Source: Acidobacteriaceae bacterium (GTDB taxonomy: Bacteria; Acidobacteriota; Terriglobia; Terriglobales; Acidobacteriaceae). From it: a DNA stretch of 7,189 bases. This document shows positions 1-5,396 of this stretch, piece by piece. Under the pieces are notes generated by a model. It searched no databases and was not told the origin of the DNA. It worked only from the letters and a program-made list of their open reading frames with translations. Numbering within the stretch: the stretch's first letter is position 1; each line of letters opens with the position of its first letter. The DNA is taken from positions 1 through 7,189 of the forward strand of contig PMOF01000144.1 in assembly GCA_003162495.1 (NCBI GenBank). The letters run 5' to 3'. A program made the position numbers and the translations under genes.

Positions 1-452
1 GCAACGCCGGCCCATCGGATCTGGCGCTGATCGTCGCGGATGGACTTTCCGCGCTGGCTGTTGAGCGGCACGTTGCGCCGCTGCTCAGGGAGTTGCTGCC
101 CCGACTGGACGGTTGGAAGCTGACGCCGATCTGCGTCGTCGAGCAGGGCCGCGTGGCCATCGGCGATCCCATCGCCTTTGCCCTGCAGGCGCAAATCTCC
201 GTGGTGCTCATCGGTGAGCGCCCCGGGCTCAGTTCGCCCGACTCGCTCGGCGCTTACATCACCTGGGACCCGCGCCCGGACCGCACCGACGCCGAGCGCA
301 ATTGCATCTCCAACATTCGTGCCGAGGGCCTGAACTACCAGCAGGCCGCCGCCCAACTGGCCCTCTGCCTCACAGAGGCGCGCCGGCGACAGCTTACCGG
401 TGTGGCCCTGAAGCAAGAGTCAAACCTGCTCGAGAAAGGTGAGACGGGATGA
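1..452 (+). CDS. eutC: Ethanolamine ammonia-lyase small subunit (EutC), 3' part
   Basis: This is the C-terminal 149 residues or so of EutC; the gene runs off the left edge and its frame begins at base 3. EutC pairs with EutB to form the adenosylcobalamin-dependent lyase that converts ethanolamine to acetaldehyde and ammonia. The visible part starts NAGPSDLALIVADGLSALAV, a typical EutC block. It continues with GDPIAFALQAQISVVLIGERPGLSSPDSLGAY and the conserved DAERNCISNIRAEGLNY segment, then an Ala-rich terminal helix ending near LTGVALK. A short non-conserved tail (QESNLLEKGETG) follows before the TGA. An internal TTG at 93 can be read as a start, but homology clearly extends upstream to the window edge. 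EutB would be expected just upstream. The stop overlaps the start of the next gene (ATGA), which suggests co-transcription. Whether a microcompartment targeting peptide exists cannot be judged because the N-terminus is missing. Confidence 0.93.
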   Translation, partial: NAGPSDLALIVADGLSALAVERHVAPLLRELLPRLDGWKLTPICVVEQGRVAIGDPIAFALQAQISVVLIGERPGLSSPDSLGAYITWDPRPDRTDAERNCISNIRAEGLNYQQAAAQLALCLTEARRRQLTGVALKQESNLLEKGETG

Positions 453-721
453 AGCGTCGGTTGATTCGCGTGGTCGTGGTCCTGGTAGCAGCCCTGGTAA
501 TCGCCTATGTTGGCGATTGGACCATTTTCAGGCTGCATGGCTCGCCCAAGTCCACGGTAAGCGTCAACCACTTCCTAACCGTGCCGCTCAAGGGCAACAA
601 GGAGGAATACGACTATCTCGGCACAGAAGACGTGCCCTGCTCGGTATCCCTTTTTCCCCAGGCGGGCTTGAGTCCCTGCTGGCAACTGCGGCGAAATCCA
701 AACCAGAAAACCACTCTCTGA
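449..721 (+). CDS. Small single-pass membrane protein of unknown function
   Basis: This 90-residue protein begins with a basic MKRRLIR stretch, then a hydrophobic segment at about residues 8-22 that fits a signal anchor. The remaining ~65 residues would then lie outside the membrane. That part carries LTVPLKGNKEEYDYLGTEDV, a Cys (C64), SLFPQAG and a second Cys in SPCWQLRR (C76). The pattern GNKEEY...GTE..PC..SLFPQAG...CW resembles a conserved acidobacterial hypothetical protein as I remember it, but I know no function and assign none. The start is supported by AAAGGTGAG (435-443), which matches part of the anti-Shine-Dalgarno complement at 5 nt spacing. It is also supported by the 4-base ATGA overlap with eutC, a translational-coupling arrangement. 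A longer frame at 439-777 over the same DNA is an overlapping shadow. The two cysteines could form a disulfide in the periplasm; this is inference. Confidence 0.72.
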   Translation: MKRRLIRVVVVLVAALVIAYVGDWTIFRLHGSPKSTVSVNHFLTVPLKGNKEEYDYLGTEDVPCSVSLFPQAGLSPCWQLRRNPNQKTTL

Positions 722-828
722 GCATTTTCCATAAAGCGTGCTTCAAAGAATCCGCGTTATGGCAGAGCACGACCTGATATTTGCAGCTGAGCATGAACGC
801 CTGCAAAGCCAATGCAGCGCATACATAC

Positions 829-3699
829 CTAGAACGTCGTGGAAACGGTCAGACGGAAGGTTTTGCGGGGCTCCCGGAACAGATACTGCGATCCGTAAGC
901 CTGTATCGATTGCTGGTAGGTGTAGTCACCCGCCCCGCCCGGCGGGAACAGGTCGCGGGTGATCAGCTGCGCTGAGCAGCTCTCCTTGTTGCCTCCAAGG
1001 GTGACGTTGTTACAGAACGGCTGCTCATAGAGGCGCAGGGGGTTATATGCGTAGTAGAGCCGGAAGGGCGCGTTGATCACCGGCATGATGACCGATATCT
1101 CGGCGCCTGTCGACATGCGCGGAACGAAATTGGTGCCGGCGATCGGCCGGATATTCGGCTGGAATCCAACCTGCGAACCAGGAATCCCGCCCTGGCAGGA
1201 GCCGTTGTTGAATACCGGGCATCCATACAGCGGCGAGGTCAGCGTCGCAAAACCCTCCGGGCTCTGCATCAACTGTCCCTTGTTGAGCGCCACGTCGATG
1301 CCAAAGTCGTCGAAGAACGAGAAGGAAACCGGGCCGGCGATGGGAATGCGGTATTCCAGGTTGCTGGTCAGGCTGGTATCGCCGCCGATCGATGCGATGC
1401 CGTACACCGGCAAGGGCACCTGAATGCACTGGTTGTCCTCAGGATTGGTCGGGTCGCGAGGCACGCAACTTCCGTCCGGGTTGGTCAACTGAATGTTGAT
1501 GCGATTGGGCACATATCCATACGGAGTCGCTCCGCGGACATCGAAGCCTCTCAATTCACCCTCGCCGCCGGAGTAGAAGCGGTTGTTGGGGGGTGCAACG
1601 TCGCCGCCAAACCCCTGCACATAGGCGATTTGAGCGCGCATCGCAAGCACATTTCTTCCCGTTGGCGAAAACTTCAGGTAATGGATGGGCCGGTATTCCT
1701 TGAAGGCCACCGCAGGCGCAATGTAGCGCACGTTGCCGCCGAGGCCCGCCACCTGGAACGCCACGGTGTATTCCTTGCCGGTGCGCGCCCGCAACGGGTT
1801 GTTCACCGTGTTGTAGATATAGCTGAACGAGGCGGAGCTGTTGACGATGCCGGCCAGCGCATTCGAACCCTGAATCCCGGAGCGGAAGCTGATGGTCTGG
1901 AAAAATGTCTGCGACGCCGTGCTGAACGCGGTAATTGTCGACTTCTGCAGCGAATAGGTCAGGCCCACGCGCTGGAAGGCGTGCCGCTTCAATGGATAGC
2001 TGATAGAAATATTGGTCCCCACCGAGGCCTGGTTGTAATTCTGCGTCAGAGACTGCTGCGCCGCCGTCAGGTTGACTGACTGGCCGGTTGTGGCCTGGTA
2101 GTTCTTGGATGCGTTGTAGTCTTGCTTGTTATCGAAAATCTGGAAGCCAACGTTGAACGGCCGATTGCGCAAGTAGGGCTGCGAAAATCCAAACAGAAAC
2201 TGCCTGCTCACGTTGCCCAGGTTGCCCTGCACGCTCAGCGTTTCGCCAAGGCCCAGAAAGTTGTTGGTCTGGTAATTCACGCCCAGAAAGGCGCCCGACA
2301 AGCCGCTGACGCCGCCGTTCAGGCCGATCGAGTTCTTGCCCTTCTCCTTCACCTTCAGCAGCAGGTCCACAGTGCCCGCCTCCGCGTCCTGGTGCGCCTC
2401 GGAGTCCTGATCCACCCTGAGCGGGTCAAAGTATTCCAACTGGTTCAGGCGCAGAAGACTGTACTCCCATAACTGCGAGTTGTAGACCTGGCCTTCCTCC
2501 AGCATCAGCTCGCGCCGGATGACTCGGTCGCGGGTGGTTGTGTTGCCCTGGAACTCAATCCGCGAAACGTAAAACCGCTTGCCTTCGTCGATATCGATGT
2601 CCAGCGAGACCGCCTTCTTTTGTTCGTCGAAGCTTGGCTTGGGAATCGCGCCGAAGTTGATGAAGCCCAACGCTCCATATGCTTTCTTAAGGTTTTCCAG
2701 CCCCTTTTGCATCAGCGAAGCGTCAAACCAGTCGCCGTCTTTCACCGGAAAAGTTGCGCGCAGCGCCCTCAGGTTGCTGATCTCTTTGTTGCCGGTGAAG
2801 GTGATCGTACCCAGCCTGTAGCGCGCGCCCTCTTCAATCGGCATCAGGATGTCGATGCGCTTGCCTTTGTTGGGGCGGAAGGTAAACCAGTTAAGACCGC
2901 CCTGGTCCCGAATCTGCGTCTTCGGCTCTTCCACCGCCGCGTTGTAGTACCCCTTGTCGCGGTAGGCCAGGCGCACACGCTCGGTGTCTTCTTCAAGCTT
3001 TGAAGCGTCGAAGGTCTGCGGAAACAGGTTCTCGAAGATGAGCGAGTAAGGGATGCCGATTGGCTTCAGGTTCTTCATCGAGCGCCGCAACAAAAGGCTG
3101 CTGATGTGCTGGTTGCCGTTGAACTTGATCTGGCCCACTTTCACCGTGGGGCCCTCTTTGATGTTGAAGATCACCTGCACCGACGCGGGCGGAATCGTCT
3201 TCACTTCGGTCTTGATGGTGGCAAACTGGTGCCCGTGCTCTGAAAGCAGTTCCTTGATCACCGTCTCAGCACGCTTGATCTTGGCCGGGTCGTACTGGCT
3301 CTCCACCGAGATGCCGACCTTTTCCTTCTTGAAGCGATCCAGGATGTCCGACTGCGACACGGAATTGTTGCCTTTGTAGACGATCTCGCGGATGGTCGGC
3401 TTCTCCACAACGAAAATGTTCAGGATGACGCCCTTCTCCGAGTCCTCGCGCTCGATGCGCAGATTTTCGAAGTAATTCGTGTTCCAAAGCGAGTTGAAGT
3501 CCCGCTCAATGGAGATCGGATCGTAGGTGTCGCCCTGGTGGGTGAACAGGCGGGCCAGAATGGTCTCCTTGGGGATGCGCCGGTTGCCGATGACACGAAT
3601 CGATTCGATGGTTTGCGGCGTCTGCGCCAGTGCTGCAACGGCTGCGAACGCCAGCGCCAGCAATAACATCACGCGCGCCATGCGGCTCGCGGACCGCAT
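829..3699 (-). CDS. bamA: Outer membrane protein assembly factor BamA (Omp85 family)
   Basis: BamA is the central outer-membrane barrel that folds and inserts other barrel proteins. With the start chosen here it has 956 residues, longer than the 810 of E. coli. Residues 1-27 form a signal peptide (RMARVMLLLALAFAAVAALA, cut near ALA-Q). Five POTRA domains follow at about 28-100, 101-183, 184-291, 292-374 and 375-453, each with the recurring GN or KGYxN-type signatures (VIGNRRI, YKGNNSV, FNGNQHI, FTGNKEI, FQGNTTT). The 16-strand barrel runs from about 454 to the end. The loop-6 motif is LRGF (716-719, canonical VRGF), and the last residues, RLTVSTTF, give the expected terminal Phe. All six cysteines of the mature protein lie in the barrel as three close pairs. 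The open frame continues upstream to 3885, but that extension would precede the signal peptide and contain a good -10 box, so ATG 3699 is preferred. No clear Shine-Dalgarno is visible; GTG 3732 and ATG 3681 are alternatives. The gene appears monocistronic, with no skp, lpxD or fabZ beside it. Confidence 0.95.
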   Translation of the reverse strand: MRSASRMARVMLLLALAFAAVAALAQTPQTIESIRVIGNRRIPKETILARLFTHQGDTYDPISIERDFNSLWNTNYFENLRIEREDSEKGVILNIFVVEKPTIREIVYKGNNSVSQSDILDRFKKEKVGISVESQYDPAKIKRAETVIKELLSEHGHQFATIKTEVKTIPPASVQVIFNIKEGPTVKVGQIKFNGNQHISSLLLRRSMKNLKPIGIPYSLIFENLFPQTFDASKLEEDTERVRLAYRDKGYYNAAVEEPKTQIRDQGGLNWFTFRPNKGKRIDILMPIEEGARYRLGTITFTGNKEISNLRALRATFPVKDGDWFDASLMQKGLENLKKAYGALGFINFGAIPKPSFDEQKKAVSLDIDIDEGKRFYVSRIEFQGNTTTRDRVIRRELMLEEGQVYNSQLWEYSLLRLNQLEYFDPLRVDQDSEAHQDAEAGTVDLLLKVKEKGKNSIGLNGGVSGLSGAFLGVNYQTNNFLGLGETLSVQGNLGNVSRQFLFGFSQPYLRNRPFNVGFQIFDNKQDYNASKNYQATTGQSVNLTAAQQSLTQNYNQASVGTNISISYPLKRHAFQRVGLTYSLQKSTITAFSTASQTFFQTISFRSGIQGSNALAGIVNSSASFSYIYNTVNNPLRARTGKEYTVAFQVAGLGGNVRYIAPAVAFKEYRPIHYLKFSPTGRNVLAMRAQIAYVQGFGGDVAPPNNRFYSGGEGELRGFDVRGATPYGYVPNRINIQLTNPDGSCVPRDPTNPEDNQCIQVPLPVYGIASIGGDTSLTSNLEYRIPIAGPVSFSFFDDFGIDVALNKGQLMQSPEGFATLTSPLYGCPVFNNGSCQGGIPGSQVGFQPNIRPIAGTNFVPRMSTGAEISVIMPVINAPFRLYYAYNPLRLYEQPFCNNVTLGGNKESCSAQLITRDLFPPGGAGDYTYQQSIQAYGSQYLFREPRKTFRLTVSTTF

Positions 3700-3859
3700 T
3701 GCGGCGGAGATGGGGGCGTGCTTTGACTTCACTGGGCGGGAGCCCCGCGCCGAGCACAAGTACTGTTCCGGGCCATAGTTCGCCTTCAAGTTCGGCTTAA
3801 CGGGAAAAATATCGACACCCTCACTGCTGAGAATCTGACTCTGCCTCGACGAAAGACTG

Positions 3860-3889
3860 ATTATATTGGACCGTGCCCATGCCACCCAA
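3860..3889 (-). promoter_or_regulatory. Predicted sigma-70-type promoter of bamA
   Basis: Read on the minus strand, there is a perfect TATAAT (-10) at 3865-3860, with TTGGGT (-35, three of six matches) at 3889-3884 and an 18-bp spacer. It would start transcription near 3853 and give a leader of about 150 nt before ATG 3699. The -10 is perfect but the -35 is weak. The call is inferred from sequence only. Confidence 0.5.
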
Positions 3890-4020
3890 ACCGCGGGGAA
3901 GCTGTTCGGCGCGGAAACCGTGTCCTTCCCTCATTTTCATTGCCGGCTGTGGCCCCGCAGCACTCAAGCCGTTCTCCATTGCCCCCCCAGCGACGAAAAT
4001 CTCGCGCTGAGGACCTGGCT

Positions 4021-4049
4021 TTGCAGCCCCGCCATTTTGGGGATACAAT
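4021..4049 (+). promoter_or_regulatory. Predicted sigma-70-type promoter of gpx
   Basis: TTGCAG (-35, TTG plus non-consensus) at 4021-4026 and TACAAT (-10, five of six matches) at 4044-4049 are separated by exactly 17 bp. Transcription would start near 4056, about 137 nt before the gpx ATG. The -10 lies inside the palindrome at 4038-4054. Confidence 0.48.
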
Positions 4050-4054
4050 CCCCA
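4038..4054. repeat. Perfect 7-bp inverted repeat over the gpx -10 box
   Basis: The sequence TGGGGAT-ACA-ATCCCCA is a perfect palindrome of 7-bp arms around a 3-bp centre. It overlaps the predicted -10 element of gpx. Its length and place fit a dimeric-repressor operator. No regulator can be named. It could also be chance in GC-rich DNA. Confidence 0.45.
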
Positions 4055-4175
4055 GTCTACCGGAAGCAGATGGGGCGGGTTGGGCGCGGACCGATTCGAT
4101 CTCCTCTGCATCCCTGCCATCCTCCGCCGCATCCCTCTTAGACGCGGCCGCCACGCACACGACACCCGTTGCGAC

Positions 4176-4181
4176 GGGAGG
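4176..4181 (+). promoter_or_regulatory. Ribosome-binding site that sets the gpx start
   Basis: GGGAGG ends 11 nt before the ATG at 4193. The alternative in-frame TTG at 4169 lies upstream of this site, so the site favours ATG 4193. Confidence 0.7.
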
Positions 4182-4192
4182 TTTTTCCGCTC

Positions 4193-4720
4193 ATGGAAAA
4201 AACGATCTATGATTTTTCGGCCCCGCTCCTGAATGAAACCTCCGCGGGGCGCACCGTCTCGCTGGCCGAGTTCAAAGGCCAGGTCCTGCTGATCGTGAAT
4301 ACCGCCAGCCAATGCGGCTTCACTCCCCAATACGCGGGGCTTGAGGAGCTTTATCGCGCCCGCAATCTGAGCGGCTTCGCCGTGCTGGGATTTCCCTGCA
4401 ACCAGTTCGGAGCCCAGGAACCGGGCACGGAAACGGAGATCGGCGCCTTTTGCCGGAAGAACTATGACGTTACTTTCCCCATCTTCGCCAGAATCGACGT
4501 CAACGGCCCACAGGTCCATCCTCTTTATCAATTCCTCAAGAAGAGCAAGCCCGGAATCTTCGGCACCCGGCGCATCAATTGGAACTTCACCAAATTCCTG
4601 GTCGACCGGAATGGCAATGTGGTGAGGCGATTCGGCCCCTCCACAAAACCCAAAGCCCTGGCTCCCGCCATTGATGCGCTGATGAACAGTCAACCGGCAC
4701 TGCTAGGCAACGATCGCTGA
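4193..4720 (+). CDS. gpx: Glutathione peroxidase family thiol peroxidase
   Basis: This 175-residue thioredoxin-fold peroxidase reduces hydrogen peroxide and organic hydroperoxides. It has the usual length for non-selenium bacterial and yeast members. The family signatures are present in order: NTASQCGFTPQYAGLEELY with peroxidatic Cys41 (Cys rather than selenocysteine), LGFPCNQFGAQEPG with catalytic Gln75, and WNFTKFLVDRNGNVV with Trp130 and Asn131. These complete the Cys-Gln-Trp-Asn tetrad. A further Cys87 in AFCRKNYDVTFP sits where yeast Gpx3/Orp1 has its resolving cysteine. The enzyme is therefore most likely an atypical 2-Cys peroxidase recharged by thioredoxin rather than glutathione; this is inference from the family. 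No signal peptide is seen, so it should be cytoplasmic. It is a stand-alone gene with its own promoter, and no terminator hairpin was seen in the 59 bp before the convergent neighbour. A 290-codon open frame antisense to it is a GC-driven shadow. Confidence 0.93.
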   Translation: MEKTIYDFSAPLLNETSAGRTVSLAEFKGQVLLIVNTASQCGFTPQYAGLEELYRARNLSGFAVLGFPCNQFGAQEPGTETEIGAFCRKNYDVTFPIFARIDVNGPQVHPLYQFLKKSKPGIFGTRRINWNFTKFLVDRNGNVVRRFGPSTKPKALAPAIDALMNSQPALLGNDR

Positions 4721-4779
4721 TTCGGCTCAGGGGCGTTCTCATCGCCTGGTCTCTGTCTCATCGTCCGACCGGTGTTCCC

Positions 4780-5238
4780 TTACTCCACAGGCGTAGCAAG
4801 GAGATAGACATAAACCAACATCGCGACGCCGACGAATGCGGGAATCAGTCCGCAAAGGTAAACCGGTCCCGGTCCGCCTGTGTTGATCGATCCGCCACCC
4901 CGAAAAAGCGCACCCAGAAAAATCACCAATCCAAGCCCTACGCCAATGTTGATGACGCCGCCGATTTTCATCCCTTCGCGGACCTTGATCCGCTTCAGCC
5001 GATCCTCTTCCCTCACCAGTTCAACCGCTGCCTTGGCGCCCTCCCCTGAAGCTTCAACCATCCGCCTGAAGGTCTCAGCCTTGTAAAACGCCTCGCGCTC
5101 TTTACGGCGGCTTTCGATCCAGGTAACCAGTGGAATGAAGACCATAAACAGCGCCACAGCGCCTACCGATAAGAACAGCCACAAGCCAATACCGCCCATA
5201 TCCGGGGCGCCGAACAGCTCTAAAGCCAGATTTGCCAT
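4780..5238 (-). CDS. Three-TM membrane protein with cytoplasmic-type charged linker (possibly DUF6249)
   Basis: This 152-residue protein has one hydrophobic segment at about 17-38. A highly charged stretch follows at about 43-90 (ESRRKEREAFYKAETFRRM and AVELVREEDRLKRIKVREG), probably helical or coiled. Two more membrane segments lie at about 92-113 and 125-147. The layout recalls the DUF6249 family of uncharacterised bacterial membrane proteins, but I make that match from memory and hold it loosely. The start at 5238 is well supported by a perfect AGGAGG 5 nt upstream; the frame continues to 5304 but without a ribosome site. It is divergent from the ECF sigma gene across a 158-bp region rich in inverted repeats, which suggests shared regulation. 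Its function is unknown; no catalytic residues are recognisable. Confidence 0.82.
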   Translation of the reverse strand: MANLALELFGAPDMGGIGLWLFLSVGAVALFMVFIPLVTWIESRRKEREAFYKAETFRRMVEASGEGAKAAVELVREEDRLKRIKVREGMKIGGVINIGVGLGLVIFLGALFRGGGSINTGGPGPVYLCGLIPAFVGVAMLVYVYLLATPVE

Positions 5239-5243
5239 ACAAT

Positions 5244-5249
5244 CCTCCT
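5244..5249 (-). promoter_or_regulatory. Strong ribosome-binding site for the membrane protein at 4780-5238
   Basis: The minus strand reads AGGAGG followed by ATTGT and ATG at 5238. This is a perfect core Shine-Dalgarno at 5-nt spacing and fixes the start codon. Confidence 0.85.
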
Positions 5250-5258
5250 GATCCACTC

Positions 5259-5278
5259 GCAAGGATTTTCTTCCTTGC
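5259..5278 (-). repeat. 7-bp hairpin upstream of the AGGAGG
   Basis: On the minus strand GCAAGGA and TCCTTGC form perfect arms around a 6-nt AGAAAA loop. The hairpin would lie in the leader RNA of the membrane protein gene, ending 9 nt before its Shine-Dalgarno. It could influence translation or leader stability, but it has no U-run that would make it a terminator. Confidence 0.45.
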
Positions 5279-5351
5279 ATTCGGTGTGACCTGGGGCCCC
5301 GCAATGCGGTTGCATTTTCTTGAACGGCTTGGCTTCCACAACAAAATGCAA
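5275..5351. repeat. Three TTGCATT heptamers spaced exactly 35 bp apart
   Basis: TTGCATT occurs at 5275-5281 and 5310-5316, and as its inverse AATGCAA at 5345-5351. Start-to-start distance is 35 bp in both intervals. A further partial repeat, ATTTTCTT, is found at 5265-5272 and 5314-5321. Several binding sites for one regulator are possible, though chance cannot be excluded. Confidence 0.4.
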
Positions 5352-5353
5352 CC
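5308..5353. repeat. 15-bp inverted repeat between divergent genes
   Basis: The left arm GGTTGCATTTTCTTG (5308-5322) and right arm CAACAAAATGCAACC (5339-5353) pair at 14 of 15 positions, including 11 in an unbroken run, around a 16-nt spacer. This is well beyond what is usual nearby. A short palindrome CCGCA-A-TGCGG (5299-5309) and GGGGCCCC (5293-5300) adjoin it. It may be an operator pair overlapping the sigma gene promoter, or a stem-loop in a leader RNA. Confidence 0.6.
5320..5347 (+). promoter_or_regulatory. Possible promoter of the ECF sigma operon
   Basis: TTGAAC (5320-5325, four of six -35 matches) and CAAAAT (5342-5347, four of six -10 matches) are 16 bp apart, giving a leader of about 43 nt before TTG 5397. 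Both elements fall on or beside the arms of the inverted repeat. No convincing ECF-type GGAAC...CGTC autoregulatory promoter was found. Confidence 0.33.
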
Positions 5354-5382
5354 CGGAAACCCGTCGTCCAGTCTCACACCAC

Positions 5383-5388
5383 GAGGAG
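5383..5388 (+). promoter_or_regulatory. Ribosome-binding site that sets the sigma factor start
   Basis: GAGGAG lies 8 nt before an in-frame TTG at 5397. The nearer GTG at 5388 overlaps the site itself. The upstream ATG codons at 5232, 5304 and 5346 lack such a site. Confidence 0.65.
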
Positions 5389-5396
5389 TGCCTGAG

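Larger units (their letters stand above)
3700..4192. other. Divergent non-coding region between bamA and gpx
   Basis: This 493-bp stretch lies between the bamA start (minus) and the gpx start (plus). It contains several open frames on both strands, but their translations are low-complexity, rich in Pro, Arg, Ser and Trp, resemble no protein family, and have no convincing ribosome-binding site. I see a likely bamA promoter at 3860-3889 and a likely gpx promoter at 4021-4049, the latter overlapping a 17-bp palindrome. The rest is GC-rich and unassigned. The long bamA leader (about 150 nt) and gpx leader (about 135 nt) could carry regulatory RNA structure, but I recognise no riboswitch class. 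Confidence 0.7.

Noticed and set aside
781..806. TTGCAG...CTGCAA inverted repeat between the convergent 449-721 gene and bamA, as a terminator
   Set aside because: Only a 6-bp stem with a 14-nt loop and no T-run on either side.
1630..2472. Two open frames of over 110 codons (1630-2079 and 2122-2472) on the plus strand opposite bamA
   Set aside because: Their translations are rich in Arg, His, Val and Gln and show no domain; they mirror the third-position bias of bamA.
3765..3769. GGAAC on the minus strand upstream of bamA, resembling the -35 of a sigma-E-type promoter (E. coli bamA is sigma-E regulated)
   Set aside because: No matching TCTGA or CGTC-type -10 lies 16-17 nt downstream, so five bases alone are not evidence.
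3866..4212. Plus-strand open frames of about 90 codons in the bamA-gpx intergenic region
   Set aside because: Low-complexity Pro/Ser/Arg-rich translations with no ribosome site; one of them runs into the gpx start in another frame.
3821..4693. A 290-codon open frame on the minus strand, antisense to gpx and extending into the bamA upstream region
   Set aside because: It lies opposite a clearly recognisable peroxidase gene, has no family resemblance or ribosome site, and is explained by the GC-rich codon pattern of gpx.
4732..4746. GGCG...CGCC between gpx and the convergent membrane protein gene, as a terminator
   Set aside because: A 4-bp stem without a T-run is too weak to support.
5355..5360. 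GGAAAC upstream of the sigma gene as an ECF autoregulatory -35
   Set aside because: It has an extra A compared with GGAAC, lacks a CGTC-like -10 at the right distance, and would leave almost no leader before 5397.
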